DNA from: an uncultured Lachnospiraceae bacterium
GTDB lineage: Bacteria > Bacillota > Clostridia > Lachnospirales > Lachnospiraceae
Length of the DNA stretch: 46,312 nt
Reading direction: 5' to 3'
Assembly (NCBI GenBank): GCA_910585395.1
Contig: CAJUCK010000005.1
Span: forward strand, 4,039 to 50,350
Each line of letters starts with the position of its first letter. Within the stretch, counting starts at the first letter, position 1. Shown piece by piece: positions 1-8,901 of the stretch. The notes beneath the pieces are model-generated. The model saw nothing but the letters and a program-made list of their open reading frames with translations. It was not told the origin of the DNA and searched no databases. Both the position numbers and the translations under genes were made by a program.

Positions 1-403
1 CGTAATCCGCCGCCTGGGTGCCCACCATGCGCTCTCCCGTATCTTTATCTATCAACGTTGTAGCTCTGCGCACATCATCATAGAACAAGGTAATATCTAT
101 GCCGGACTGCTCTGAAAATGTTTCAAGATAAGATAATTTTTCAAAAATATTTATCTTTCCCTTATATAACTCTTCATTATGAAGACGGTAATCCCCCTCT
201 CCCAGTGCATTCAAGGACTGATTTACTCCCTCTGTGATGTCCTCCAGACGTTTTATCGCCTCTTCCTCCATTCCCTGCCTGATAATCTTTGCTGAAAATA
301 CAGTGCTTACCACTGCGAGCACAAGCAGCGGCAGCAAAGCAAGAGCCAAAATTTTCATCATAATGCTGATTCTTACTTTAGAATTCCTATTCTTTTCTTT
401 CAT
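1..403 (-). CDS. Methyl-accepting chemotaxis protein, N-terminal part (cut by window edge)
   Basis: This is the first ~134 codons of a transmembrane chemoreceptor; the rest lies left of the window. The start ATG at 401-403 follows a GGAGAAGGGAAG ribosome site. A basic N-terminus is followed by one membrane segment (about residues 16-38, rich in L, A and V). An extracellular region then contains the stretch LFYDDVRRAT and later ERMVGTQA, which is the pattern of the single Cache domain of Firmicute MCPs (F-Y-x-D-x-R-x-A-T ... G-T). The signalling domain is not visible, so a Cache-type histidine kinase or diguanylate cyclase is a possible alternative. The coding was read by hand from the minus strand and stays open to the edge. 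Confidence 0.75.
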   Translation of the reverse strand, partial: MKEKNRNSKVRISIMMKILALALLPLLVLAVVSTVFSAKIIRQGMEEEAIKRLEDITEGVNQSLNALGEGDYRLHNEELYKGKINIFEKLSYLETFSEQSGIDITLFYDDVRRATTLIDKDTGERMVGTQAADY

Positions 404-474
404 AGCAGCACTTCCCTTCTCCAAATCCTCTTCTTAAAGTTACGCAATCCCCTTCCCATTAACATATAATAAGA

Positions 475-503
475 ATTATATCAAAAAATCAGCATCTGTG
501 CCA
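475..503 (-). promoter_or_regulatory. Putative promoter of the Cache chemoreceptor gene
   Basis: On the minus strand a perfect TATAAT (475-480) lies 17 bases after TGGCAC (498-503), about 70 bases ahead of the receptor start. The -35 match is weak. Confidence 0.4.
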
Positions 504-540
504 CTGTTAAATAAGTTTTTGACAAAATAAGCGTATAACC

Positions 541-1152
541 TCAAATTGCTTCAATCCATTTTCGAAGTTCCAGCATCTTGCTGTCTATCTGCTGGATTGC
601 ATTCGCGTACTCTTTAAGCTCTTTTCCAATATTTTTTGCCTCGTGGTTTTCTTTCTTATATTGGAGCTGATAGTCAAGCCCTGCCCAGTAGTCCATGGCA
701 GCAGTGCGAAGCTGAACTTCCATTTTAACCCAGTACACTTCTGACTGAAAAGAAATAGGAACAAGAAATATCAGATGCAGGCTGCGGTAGCCGCTCTTTT
801 TGGGCTTTTTAATATAATCTTTCTTCTTCAGCAGCCTCATATCTTTCTGGGCGCAGAGCATCTCTGCAATTTGATAAAGATCGTCTGTATAGGTGCACAC
901 TGCACGGATTCCAACCAAATCATTGATATGCTCCCTGACAGCCATAATATTTTCCGGAAGCCCTTTGCGCTTTAGCTTTGCTGCAATACTGTCATAGGCC
1001 TTGATCCGGCTTGACATATTGTGAATTACTTTTCTTCCAAAACGCATGCCAAGCTCCGCATTGATAATCTGCAGCTTTGCATTCATTAAACTGATGCCGC
1101 ACTCGCACTTTATCACAAACTCTTCCTGCTGCAAATATTCCCTTAACTCCAT
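541..1152 (-). CDS. Small alarmone synthetase (RelQ/RelP-like (p)ppGpp synthetase)
   Basis: A single-domain RelA/SpoT-type synthetase that moves pyrophosphate from ATP to GDP/GTP in the cytoplasm (stringent response). At 203 residues it is the usual size of RelQ/RelP proteins and has no HD hydrolase, TGS or ACT domain. Visible family motifs are RIKAYDSIAAKL, DLVGIRAVC, YIKKPKKSGYRSLHL (the nucleotide-binding segment) and EVQLRTAAMDYWAGLD (synthetase signature with the key E-x-Q). Two adjacent ATGs exist. The inner one (1150-1152) is preferred because AAGGAGG ends 5 bases before it but only 2 bases before the outer one. A terminator separates it from the DUF1015 gene upstream. Confidence 0.88.
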   Translation of the reverse strand: MELREYLQQEEFVIKCECGISLMNAKLQIINAELGMRFGRKVIHNMSSRIKAYDSIAAKLKRKGLPENIMAVREHINDLVGIRAVCTYTDDLYQIAEMLCAQKDMRLLKKKDYIKKPKKSGYRSLHLIFLVPISFQSEVYWVKMEVQLRTAAMDYWAGLDYQLQYKKENHEAKNIGKELKEYANAIQQIDSKMLELRKWIEAI

Positions 1153-1175
1153 CATTTCCTCCTTAATTTTCTATC

Positions 1176-1226
1176 ATCAAAAAAATAGTCCTGCATCTCC
1201 CAAATTTCAGGGAAAGATGCCGGACT
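1176..1226 (-). terminator. Intrinsic terminator of the nth-DUF1015 operon
   Basis: Stem AGTCC/GGACT then, after one mismatch, GCATCT/AGATGC (1187-1198 with 1215-1226). On the minus strand it is followed by a run of seven T. It lies between the DUF1015 stop and the alarmone synthetase start. A shorter T run on the other side makes it possibly bidirectional. Confidence 0.7.
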
Positions 1227-1242
1227 GTATTTTTACAAGGCA

Positions 1243-2478
1243 TTATAAGGCATGAATAAAGATTCCACTTCTTAACTTAGGCTCAAACCAGGTCGATTTT
1301 GGGGGCATCAAAAGTCCTGCGTCTGCGACTGCAAACAATTCCTGAATAGAAGTGGGAAACATGGCAAATGCTGCTGCACAGTCTGTCTGACAGCGGCGTT
1401 CCAATTCTTTTGTTCCGCGAATTCCACCCACAAAGTCAATTCTGCTGTCTGTCTTCGGATCTGTAATTCCAAGAACCGGAGAAAAAAGTTTTTTCTGAAG
1501 CAGAGACACGTCAAGCCCTTCTACCGGGTCTTCTGAACAATCTTTCGGTAAAATACTGCATTTGTACCAGTTTCCCTCCAGATACATGGAAAATTCTCCC
1601 TTCTTTCCAGGTTTTACATCCTGCTCTTTCAAAAGCTCCACTTGAAAAATTTCTGATACCTTATCCAAAAATGCCGTCGCCGACATACCATTCAAATCCT
1701 TGATAACACGGTTATAATCCATAATCATAAGCTGCTCATCCGGAAACAGAACGGAGAGAAAAAAGTTAAATTCTTCTTCTCCATTATAGTCTGGATTGGC
1801 TTCCCTGCGCATCTGTCCCACCTTTACAGCTGATGCTGCGCGGTGATGTCCATCTGCAATATAAATTTCACCCACAGAGGCAAAGGCTTCCTCCACGGTA
1901 CGGATTTGTGCCGGTTCTGAAATCACCCATACTCGATGGCGGATTCCATCCTCTGACACAAAATCATATAACGATTCTTTCTTTTTTATCATACACACCA
2001 CATCATTTATTGTCGGATTGGAACGATATGCAAGAAAAATCGGTCCTGTCTGTGCATTACAGATGTCCACATGGCTAATCCGATCCTGTTCTTTTTCTGC
2101 TCTTGTATTCTCATGTTTTTTAATAACGCCCTGCTCGTAGTCATCAATGGACGCACATGCAGCAAGACCTGTCTGGGTTCTTCCATCCATGGTAAGCTCA
2201 TAAATATAATAACAGCTTGTCTCTTCCTTCACAAAAGCCCCTTTTTCTACCATATCCCATAAGGTATCATGTGCTTTTTGGTAAACTTCTTTCGCATAAG
2301 TATCTATCTCGTCTCCCAGCTGGGTTTCTGCCCTGTCGATCTTCAAAAAACTCTCTGGGTTTCTTTTCACTTCCTCTTTCGCCTCTCTGCGGTTATATAC
2401 ATCATAGGGAAGAGCTGCTATCTTTCCTGCTTTTTCCCTGCTGGGCCTGATTGCTCTAAACGGTTTGATTGTTGCCAT
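1243..2478 (-). CDS. DUF1015 family protein (ParB/Srx-like DGHHR motif)
   Basis: A 411-residue cytoplasmic protein of the DUF1015 family. Features are the N-terminal MATIKPFRAIRP, the segment AALPYDVYNRREA, the central IADGHHRAAS (D209-G210-H211-H212-R213) and the end FEPKLRSGIFIHAL. The DGHHR block resembles the active-site motif of the ParB/sulfiredoxin fold, which includes free-serine kinases such as SbnI/SerK. A role in serine metabolism is therefore possible but is inference. The ATG at 2476-2478 is chosen because AGAGGAG lies 5-6 bases upstream; the longer open frame runs into nth and has no good site. It starts 22 bases after the nth stop, so the two are probably cotranscribed. Confidence 0.82.
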   Translation of the reverse strand: MATIKPFRAIRPSREKAGKIAALPYDVYNRREAKEEVKRNPESFLKIDRAETQLGDEIDTYAKEVYQKAHDTLWDMVEKGAFVKEETSCYYIYELTMDGRTQTGLAACASIDDYEQGVIKKHENTRAEKEQDRISHVDICNAQTGPIFLAYRSNPTINDVVCMIKKKESLYDFVSEDGIRHRVWVISEPAQIRTVEEAFASVGEIYIADGHHRAASAVKVGQMRREANPDYNGEEEFNFFLSVLFPDEQLMIMDYNRVIKDLNGMSATAFLDKVSEIFQVELLKEQDVKPGKKGEFSMYLEGNWYKCSILPKDCSEDPVEGLDVSLLQKKLFSPVLGITDPKTDSRIDFVGGIRGTKELERRCQTDCAAAFAMFPTSIQELFAVADAGLLMPPKSTWFEPKLRSGIFIHAL

Positions 2479-2500
2479 TTTTTCTCCTCTTTTCTCTCTT

Positions 2501-3142
2501 CTATTTTTCCACGCCGCTGCGGGCGCAAATATCCTGAATACAGCATTTTTCACAATGCGGACTGGTTCTTGCCGTACAGACGTGTCTGCCATGATATACC
2601 AGTCGATGGCAGAAATCACTGCCTTCTTCCGCTGGTATTAGCTTCCACAATGCCATCTCCACCTTTTTTGGTTCTTTTATATTATCCACCAGGCCCATGC
2701 GGTTCACCAGACGGATGCAGTGGGTATCCGTAACAATGGCTGGTTTGTGAAATACATCTCCCATAATTAAATTTGCGCTCTTCCTGCCCACGCCTGGCAG
2801 TTTCAACAACGCGTCAAAATCTTCTGGCACCTTATCATTGTATTGTTCATGCAATATTTTCATACATGCGCTAATGTCCCGTGCTTTGCTCTTTCCAAGC
2901 CCGCAAGGTCTGACAATTTTCTCTATTTCCTCCACTGGAGCTTCTGCAAGTGATTGCACGTCTGGATATCTGTCATACAGCCCTTCCACTACTACATTAA
3001 CTCTTGCATCTGTGCACTGAGCTGCCAGACGCACACTTACCAGAAGTTTCCATGCCTGATTATAATCCAGCGTACAGCCTGCCTGAGGATATTCCTTTTT
3101 TAATCTCTGAATAATCTCTAACGCCAGTTTTTCTTTGGTCAT
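2501..3142 (-). CDS. nth: Endonuclease III (DNA glycosylase/AP lyase)
   Basis: Base-excision repair enzyme that removes oxidised pyrimidines and cleaves abasic sites. It is 213 residues, normal for Nth. It contains the helix-hairpin-helix LPGVGRKSAN with the catalytic lysine, the catalytic aspartate in VTDTHCIRL, and the C-terminal 4Fe-4S cluster cysteines in C-x6-C-x2-C-x5-C spacing (CTARTSPHC, EKC, CIQDIC). A longer frame begins at a TTG (3163). The ATG at 3140-3142 is preferred because AAGGAAAGG lies at proper distance before it. First gene of an operon with the DUF1015 gene. Confidence 0.93.
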   Translation of the reverse strand: MTKEKLALEIIQRLKKEYPQAGCTLDYNQAWKLLVSVRLAAQCTDARVNVVVEGLYDRYPDVQSLAEAPVEEIEKIVRPCGLGKSKARDISACMKILHEQYNDKVPEDFDALLKLPGVGRKSANLIMGDVFHKPAIVTDTHCIRLVNRMGLVDNIKEPKKVEMALWKLIPAEEGSDFCHRLVYHGRHVCTARTSPHCEKCCIQDICARSGVEK

Positions 3143-3165
3143 ATGAAATTTCCTTTCCTTCAAAA

Positions 3166-3204
3166 CTATATATCATTCTGCTCTTTTGCTCCCGTCATAA
3201 ACAT
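3166..3204 (-). CDS. Possible 12-residue leader ORF upstream of nth
   Basis: On the nth transcript AAGGAG precedes ATG at 3202-3204. This opens 12 codons (MFMTGAKEQNDI) and stops at 3166-3168, 23 bases before the nth start. No family is recognisable; it may be chance. Confidence 0.2.
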   Translation of the reverse strand: MFMTGAKEQNDI

Positions 3205-3246
3205 CAGAGCTCCTTCAAACTTTACCTGCCTTCTTGCATGCCAAAG

Positions 3247-3255
3247 ATTATATCA
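3247..3255 (-). promoter_or_regulatory. Extended -10 promoter of nth operon
   Basis: Minus-strand TGATATAAT is a perfect extended -10 (TGnTATAAT), about 105 bases ahead of nth. No good -35 is seen, as expected for extended -10 promoters. Confidence 0.5.
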
Positions 3256-3280
3256 CATTCTGGCAAAGATAAAAACCCCC

Positions 3281-3309
3281 TTCCGTTCTTCGTCTTTATC
3301 CTTTATAAT
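3281..3309 (+). promoter_or_regulatory. Weak promoter candidate of the GH43 gene
   Basis: Perfect TATAAT at 3304-3309 with a poor TTCCGT -35 17 bases upstream, 47 bases before the GH43 start. The poor -35 would suit activator-dependent expression. Confidence 0.35.
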
Positions 3310-3355
3310 AGAAGCATATCGAAAAGTGAAAAACTCATTTAGAACGGAGGCAATT

Positions 3356-6265
3356 ATGAAATCAAAAACATTTCACAGACTGGGAGCTCTTCTACTGACC
3401 GCCGCTCTGCTTACAGTCTCAATTCCCACAGGACATGCCAATGCGGCAGAAGCCCCGCCAGAAATGCCCCGGGTATCAGTCCATGACCCTTCCATCCTGA
3501 AAGCAGACGGTACTTACTATCTCTTTGGCACTCATCTTGCTGACGCAAAATCCAGTAATTTAATTCAGTGGACGCAGATCAATCCTGACTGGAATGCGAG
3601 AGATGATAAAGACAGTTGGAAAAAGGATTCTGTCTATGGGGACGTTCTCACCAATCTGGCCGAGTCCTTTGCATGGGCAGGTTATGATGATGGTGATGTC
3701 AAAAATGGCGGCTTAGGCGTCTGGGCTCCAGACGCAATTTACAATCCACATTATATATGGGAAGATTCCACCACGGGGGCATATATGCTGTATTACAGTA
3801 CCTCTTCCACCTGGCGGCGGTCCTGTATCGGCTACGCAGTCTCAAAAACCCCAGAAGGGCCTTACCAGCATATTGACACTGTCATCTATTCTGGTTTCAC
3901 TAAAAACGGAGCGGTAGATAACGGAGAAAATGGCGGGGTGAGCAAACGGAACACAAAATGGGATAATACTTACCTGAACCTGAAAGAATTGATTGACAGC
4001 GGAACCATTTCCGATGTCAGCGATAAATGGTTTGACCGCGACGGCGGCTGGAATCACAACTATGGACCCAACGCCATTGACCCAACTGTATTTTTCGGCA
4101 AAGACCAGAATCTGTACATGGTATATGGTTCCTGGTCCGGCGGACTGTTCGTCCACGAGCTGGATAAAGCCACCGGAGCTGTAAAATATCCAGGCAGAGA
4201 CAGCACAGAAGCAGTTTCTGGAAATTTTACCGACCGGTATTTCGGTACGCATATCGCAGGCGGAAATCATCAGTCTGGAGAGGGTGGCTACATCCTCTAC
4301 GATAAAGAGACTGATTATTATTACATGTATGAGACTTACGGCGGATTGTTGTCTGGCGGAGGTTACAACATGCGTCTCTTCCGTTCCAAAAATGTATACG
4401 GTCCTTATACCGATTCAGCCGGAAATAACGCCAAAGACAGCGGAAACAATAATGATAACTATGGCATTAAGCTGATTGGAAATTATGCTTTCCAGAATCA
4501 GCCAGGTTACCGTGCCGCTGGACATAACTCCGCATTAATTGATGATGACGGCAGCCGCTACCTGTTCCACCACCAGCGGTTTGATCTGCCAGGGCAGCAG
4601 CACGAAGGACATCAAGTACGGGTTCGTCGGCAGTATCTAAACGAAGACCAGTGGCCACTGCCTGCTGTCTATGAATACCGTGGAGAAGAAATCGGACATT
4701 ACCGTGACGATGAAATCATCGGCAGCTATGAGCTTATCAACCACGGCACTTCCACAGACGGCAGCATGATTTACAGCCAGAGCCTGGACTTATGTGCAGA
4801 CGGAACTGTCATAGGAGCCATGAACGGCACCTGGAAAAAATCCACTGGCAGCGGCAAAGATTATGATTACATAACATTAAACTTAAACGGGAAAGACTAC
4901 AAAGGATTTCTGTATAAACAATTTAACGAAGAAAACCATTCCCAGAAGGTTATGACCTTTTCCGTATTAGGAAACAACAATACTTGTCTATGGGGAAGCC
5001 AGACCACAGAATCCAGATCTCTGGCAGAGGCCTTAATCTACAATTTTGACTTTGAAACGCCGGCCGCCGGCAATAGCCTGGCGCCAGCAAAAGGTTCTCA
5101 TAAAACAGACAGCGCTTCTCTTGTTGGAACTTCTTCCATCGTAAAAGACACTTCACGAGGAAATGTCTTGCAGGTGCAGAATAATAAAGACGCCCGTTCT
5201 GCCAGCTATCTGCGCCTGCCAAACGACACTTTGTCCACCGTGGCAGAAGAAGGATATACTGTCACCATGTGGGTAAATGTTGGGACTGATACCATGAAAC
5301 AGAGCGCATTGTTTGAGGCAAACAGCGGCAATAGCAGCAACTATTCTCCCATGACCAGAATGAGCGCCAACCTGACCTGCCGCATCAATGCCAATGCTTT
5401 CGCTGACAGTTCCGCTCTTGAATTCAATCGGAATGAATGGCATCATCTTGCCTATTCAGTGAGTCCTCTAGGACTTAAAACATACCTGGACGGCAAACTG
5501 GCTGCATCTGTCTCAAAAAATCTTCTTGCATGTTTTGAGACGTCTTCACAGGAATCTATCCAAAAAGCCGTCAATGTATGTGTGGGTTCTGGTTTGTTTT
5601 ATGGAAATGAAGATGTGAGGGATGCTAAATTTGATGATGTGGCTATTTACAATACAGCGCTTTCTCCCCGGCAGGTCGCACAGATCCATTCTGCCGACAC
5701 CATTACGAAAGAACCTGCACCAAAGACAGAGCAGAAAATTTCAGTAAAATCTGCATTCAGCAAGACCTATGGAGACAAACCTTTCTCTCTGAATGCAAGA
5801 TTAACTCAGGGAAACGGCAGTTTGAGCTATCATTCAAGCAGCCCCGGCGTGGCTTTTGTCAACAGCAAAACGGGAAAAGTCACCATCAAAAATACTGGTA
5901 TTGCCAAGATTACCGTCACTGCTTCGGAAACCGCTTCCTCTAAATCTCAGAAGAAAACAGTTACCATTAAAATTGCACCAAAGGCAATTTCGCTCTCTTC
6001 TGTAAGAAGTAAATCTGTTAAAAAAGCTGTCCTTAAATGGAAATCAGCTTCCCGTGCTGATGGATACCGCATTCAATATGCGCAAAATGCAAAATTTAAA
6101 TCAGCGCGCAGTATCATGGTTGCAAAAGCAAAAACCAAAACAAAAACTATTTCTAAACTAAAATCAAAGAAAACTTATTATTTCCGTATACAGCCTTACA
6201 AGAAATCAGGAAAGACTACCATTTATGGCAAGTACAGCAAGTCAAAGAAAGTAAAAATAAAATAG
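3356..6265 (+). CDS. Secreted GH43 endo-alpha-1,5-L-arabinanase with LamG, Ig-like and FN3-like tail
   Basis: A 969-residue exported enzyme predicted to cut alpha-1,5-arabinan. A signal peptide (residues 1-31, ending ANA-A) leads into a GH43 five-blade propeller (~35-420). Its three acidic residues are visible: D44 in VHDPSI (base), D242 in NAIDPT (pKa modulator) and E309 in SGEGGY (acid). A beta-barrel like the C-terminal domain of Bacillus Abn2 follows (~455-555), then a LamG/concanavalin-like domain (~560-780), an Ig/BIG2-like domain (~785-880) and a lysine-rich FN3-like end (YFRIQPYKKSGKTTIYGKYS). There is no LPxTG. The start at ATG 3356 has CGGAGG upstream and opens directly on the signal peptide; the upstream open frame is noncoding. 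It is monocistronic and ends at a strong terminator. Confidence 0.9.
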   Translation: MKSKTFHRLGALLLTAALLTVSIPTGHANAAEAPPEMPRVSVHDPSILKADGTYYLFGTHLADAKSSNLIQWTQINPDWNARDDKDSWKKDSVYGDVLTNLAESFAWAGYDDGDVKNGGLGVWAPDAIYNPHYIWEDSTTGAYMLYYSTSSTWRRSCIGYAVSKTPEGPYQHIDTVIYSGFTKNGAVDNGENGGVSKRNTKWDNTYLNLKELIDSGTISDVSDKWFDRDGGWNHNYGPNAIDPTVFFGKDQNLYMVYGSWSGGLFVHELDKATGAVKYPGRDSTEAVSGNFTDRYFGTHIAGGNHQSGEGGYILYDKETDYYYMYETYGGLLSGGGYNMRLFRSKNVYGPYTDSAGNNAKDSGNNNDNYGIKLIGNYAFQNQPGYRAAGHNSALIDDDGSRYLFHHQRFDLPGQQHEGHQVRVRRQYLNEDQWPLPAVYEYRGEEIGHYRDDEIIGSYELINHGTSTDGSMIYSQSLDLCADGTVIGAMNGTWKKSTGSGKDYDYITLNLNGKDYKGFLYKQFNEENHSQKVMTFSVLGNNNTCLWGSQTTESRSLAEALIYNFDFETPAAGNSLAPAKGSHKTDSASLVGTSSIVKDTSRGNVLQVQNNKDARSASYLRLPNDTLSTVAEEGYTVTMWVNVGTDTMKQSALFEANSGNSSNYSPMTRMSANLTCRINANAFADSSALEFNRNEWHHLAYSVSPLGLKTYLDGKLAASVSKNLLACFETSSQESIQKAVNVCVGSGLFYGNEDVRDAKFDDVAIYNTALSPRQVAQIHSADTITKEPAPKTEQKISVKSAFSKTYGDKPFSLNARLTQGNGSLSYHSSSPGVAFVNSKTGKVTIKNTGIAKITVTASETASSKSQKKTVTIKIAPKAISLSSVRSKSVKKAVLKWKSASRADGYRIQYAQNAKFKSARSIMVAKAKTKTKTISKLKSKKTYYFRIQPYKKSGKTTIYGKYSKSKKVKIK

Positions 6266-6304
6266 CCAGTAATCAGAATTTAAGCAAAATCATTTCAAAC
6301 TAAC

Positions 6305-6350
6305 ACAAGAGCTGCCGCATAAAACCATGCGGCAGCTCTTGTATTTATTA
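6305..6350 (+). terminator. Strong intrinsic terminator after GH43
   Basis: A perfect 16-bp stem (6305-6320 with 6327-6342, arm ACAAGAGCTGCCGCAT) and a 6-base loop, followed by ATTTATTAT. It lies between convergent genes and may also stop xfp transcription. Confidence 0.85.
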
Positions 6351-6382
6351 TACTAAATCTTTCTTTACTAACTCAAGTCGGA

Positions 6383-8755
6383 TTATTTTTCTTCTGGTGT
6401 ATGCCATACCCATTCTCTTACTTCTGGCAGATCCTGGCCGTATGCAGCAATATACTGGTCATGTGCTACCAGAGTATCACGCATCTTCTGAAGCAGATAT
6501 GCACCACGGTTTCCAAGCTGTGGAAGCTGGTTCACAATATCCATTACCAGATGGAAACGGTCAATCTCATTCTGAACACGCATATCAAATGGAGTCGTAA
6601 TTGTACCTTCCTCACAATATCCATGAACATGCAGATTGCGGTTATGACGTTCATATGTAAGTTCATGTACCAGAGTAGGATAGCCATGGAATGCAAATAC
6701 AATTGGTTTATCCTTGGTAAAGAGAGCATCATAATCTACATCTGTCAATCCATGCGGATGCTTGCTGTAAGGCTCTAATTTCATCATATCTACCACATTG
6801 ATGAAACGAATCTTAACTTCTGGAAGATTGTCACGCAGAATGGTAACTGCAGCCAGCGCTTCCTTAGTAGGTGTATCACCGCAGCATGCAAGTACTACAT
6901 CTGGCTCTTCACCCTGATCATTGCTTGCCCAATCCCAGATACCAATACCCTGGGTACAATGCTTCACAGCCTGCTCCATGGTCAGCCACTGATGACTCGG
7001 ATGTTTGGATGCAATAATAACATTCACATAGTTCTTACTGCGGATGCAGTGATCAAAACAAGATAACAGACAGTTAGCATCTGGAGGCAGATACATACGG
7101 ACAACGTCTGCTTTTTTATTGGAAATATGATCTAAGAATCCAGGATCCTGATGCGTAAATCCATTGTGGTCCTGCTGCCATACATTAGAGGTAAGAATCA
7201 GGTTCAAAGAAGCAATCTTCTGTCTCCATGGAAGTTCATTGCAAACCTTTAACCACTTTGCATGCTGTGCACACATAGAATCTACTACACGGATAAATGC
7301 TTCGTAAGAAGCAAAGAATCCATGACGTCCTGTCAGAAGATAACCCTCTAACCATCCCTCACACATATGCTCACTCAGGTAAGCATCCATAATTCTTCCG
7401 TCTGTTGCAAGATCCTCGTCAGCGTCATGATAATCTGCATTCCAGTCTCTCTTCTCTTCGTCAAATACATCATAGAGACGATTAGACATGGTCTCATCTG
7501 GTCCGAAAATACGGAAGTTCTTTGCATCTTTGTTCAGTTTAAAGATATCACGGATAAACGCGCCCAGTTTCAACATATCCTGAGTTTCTAATTTACCTGG
7601 CTCTTCCACTTCAACCCCATAGTCTCTGAAATCTGGCAGGCGCAGGTCACGCAGCAGTTTTCCTCCATTGGCATGAGGATTTGCGCTGATTCTGCGGTCG
7701 CCCTTAGGAGCCATCTCGCGAAGCTTTGGAATCAATACACCATTCTCATCAAACAGCTCTTCTGGATGATAGCTTAACAGCCATTCTTTCAGCAGATCCA
7801 GATGTTCTGGTTTTTCCATTGTGATAGGAACCTGATGTGCACGGAAGGAACCTTCGACCTGAAGTCCATCCACTACCTTGGGACCTGTCCATCCCTTAGG
7901 AGTACGAAGTACGATCATTGGCCAGAAAGGTCTTTCCGTCTTGCCATCTTCTCTTGCTGCTCTCTGATTTTCCTTAATTTCTTCGATACATTTATCAACA
8001 GCTTCTGCCATCTTATGATGCATTTCCATAGGATCGCTGCCTTCTACAAAATATGGTTTCCAGCCGCAGCCATGGAAAAAGCTTTCAACTTCATCATGAG
8101 AAATGTGAGATAAAACAGTAGGATTATTGATCTTGTACTCATTCATATGAAGAATCGGAAGAACAGCACCGTCATTCTTAGGATTCAAGAATTTATTAGA
8201 ATGCCATGCAGTTGCCAGAGGTCCTGTCTCAGCCTCACCATCTCCTACAATTGTAGCTGCGATTAAATCTGGATTATCAAATACCGCACCAAATGCATGG
8301 GCTATAGAATAGCCAAGCTCGCCGCCTTCGTTGATGGATCCTGGTGTCTCTGGTGCAACGTGGCTGGAGATTCCGCCTGGGAAGGAGAACTGCTTATTCA
8401 GTCTCTTAAGTCCTTCCATATCCTGGCTGATATTAGGATATACCTCACTGTAGGTTCCCTCCAGGTAAGAGTTTGCCACAAAGAAGTTTCCGCCATGACC
8501 AGGTCCGGAAATCAGAATCATATCTAAATCATACTTTTTGATGGCACGGTTCATGTGCGCATACACAAAGTTCTGCCCGGGTACAGTCCCCCAATGGCCT
8601 ACAATCTTCTTCTTCACCTGTTCTCTGGTTAACGGTTCTCTCAGCATTGGATTATCCAACAGATACAGCTGTGTAGCAGCAAGATAGTTCGCTGCGCGCC
8701 AATAGGCGTTCAGGTCTGTCAAATACTCTTCTGTCATAAATAAATCATTTGACAT
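6383..8755 (-). CDS. xfp: Phosphoketolase (xylulose-5-P/fructose-6-P)
   Basis: A thiamine-diphosphate enzyme that splits xylulose-5-phosphate (and often fructose-6-phosphate) with phosphate to give acetyl-phosphate plus glyceraldehyde-3-P or erythrose-4-P. At 790 residues it is full length. Motifs are HWGTVPGQNFVYAHMNR (54-70), SGPGHGGN (83-90) and the TPP/Mg signature GDGEAETGP (171-179), followed by AWHSNKF. The ATG at 8753-8755 follows AGAAGGGAG. It is separated by 146 bases from galM upstream and has its own -10 box, so it may be transcribed alone. It fits fermentation of pentoses such as the arabinose released by the nearby GH43 enzyme (inference). Confidence 0.96.
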   Translation of the reverse strand: MSNDLFMTEEYLTDLNAYWRAANYLAATQLYLLDNPMLREPLTREQVKKKIVGHWGTVPGQNFVYAHMNRAIKKYDLDMILISGPGHGGNFFVANSYLEGTYSEVYPNISQDMEGLKRLNKQFSFPGGISSHVAPETPGSINEGGELGYSIAHAFGAVFDNPDLIAATIVGDGEAETGPLATAWHSNKFLNPKNDGAVLPILHMNEYKINNPTVLSHISHDEVESFFHGCGWKPYFVEGSDPMEMHHKMAEAVDKCIEEIKENQRAAREDGKTERPFWPMIVLRTPKGWTGPKVVDGLQVEGSFRAHQVPITMEKPEHLDLLKEWLLSYHPEELFDENGVLIPKLREMAPKGDRRISANPHANGGKLLRDLRLPDFRDYGVEVEEPGKLETQDMLKLGAFIRDIFKLNKDAKNFRIFGPDETMSNRLYDVFDEEKRDWNADYHDADEDLATDGRIMDAYLSEHMCEGWLEGYLLTGRHGFFASYEAFIRVVDSMCAQHAKWLKVCNELPWRQKIASLNLILTSNVWQQDHNGFTHQDPGFLDHISNKKADVVRMYLPPDANCLLSCFDHCIRSKNYVNVIIASKHPSHQWLTMEQAVKHCTQGIGIWDWASNDQGEEPDVVLACCGDTPTKEALAAVTILRDNLPEVKIRFINVVDMMKLEPYSKHPHGLTDVDYDALFTKDKPIVFAFHGYPTLVHELTYERHNRNLHVHGYCEEGTITTPFDMRVQNEIDRFHLVMDIVNQLPQLGNRGAYLLQKMRDTLVAHDQYIAAYGQDLPEVREWVWHTPEEK

Positions 8756-8800
8756 AATAAAATTCTCCCTTCTCGCGTTTCATACGCGGGTTATGTTTTT

Positions 8801-8829
8801 ATTATACTATAAGTTCCACAAAAAAGGAA
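8801..8829 (-). promoter_or_regulatory. Putative promoter of xfp
   Basis: Minus-strand TATAAT at 8801-8806, with TTCCTT 17 bases upstream as a weak -35. It lies about 45 bases ahead of the xfp start. Confidence 0.4.
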
Positions 8830-8901
8830 TTGTCTATTTTGTGGATATTTATACAACAAGAAAAGACTTTTTTCTATTTCTTCCGATAATTCTAACTTGT
8901 T

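Noticed and set aside
498..503. Sigma-54 -24 box (TGGCAC) ahead of the chemoreceptor
   Set aside because: The required TTGC at -12 is missing; a TATAAT at 17-base distance explains it better as a weak -35.
3143..3355. 71-codon N-terminal extension of the GH43 protein
   Set aside because: It would place the signal peptide internally, and CGGAGG sits properly before ATG 3356; the region holds promoters for nth and GH43.
4500..4700. Possible frameshift in GH43 near the propeller end
   Set aside because: The frame stays open and the text (HNSALIDDDGSRYLFHHQRF, then YLNEDQWPLPAVYEYRGEE) follows GH43 family order without interruption.
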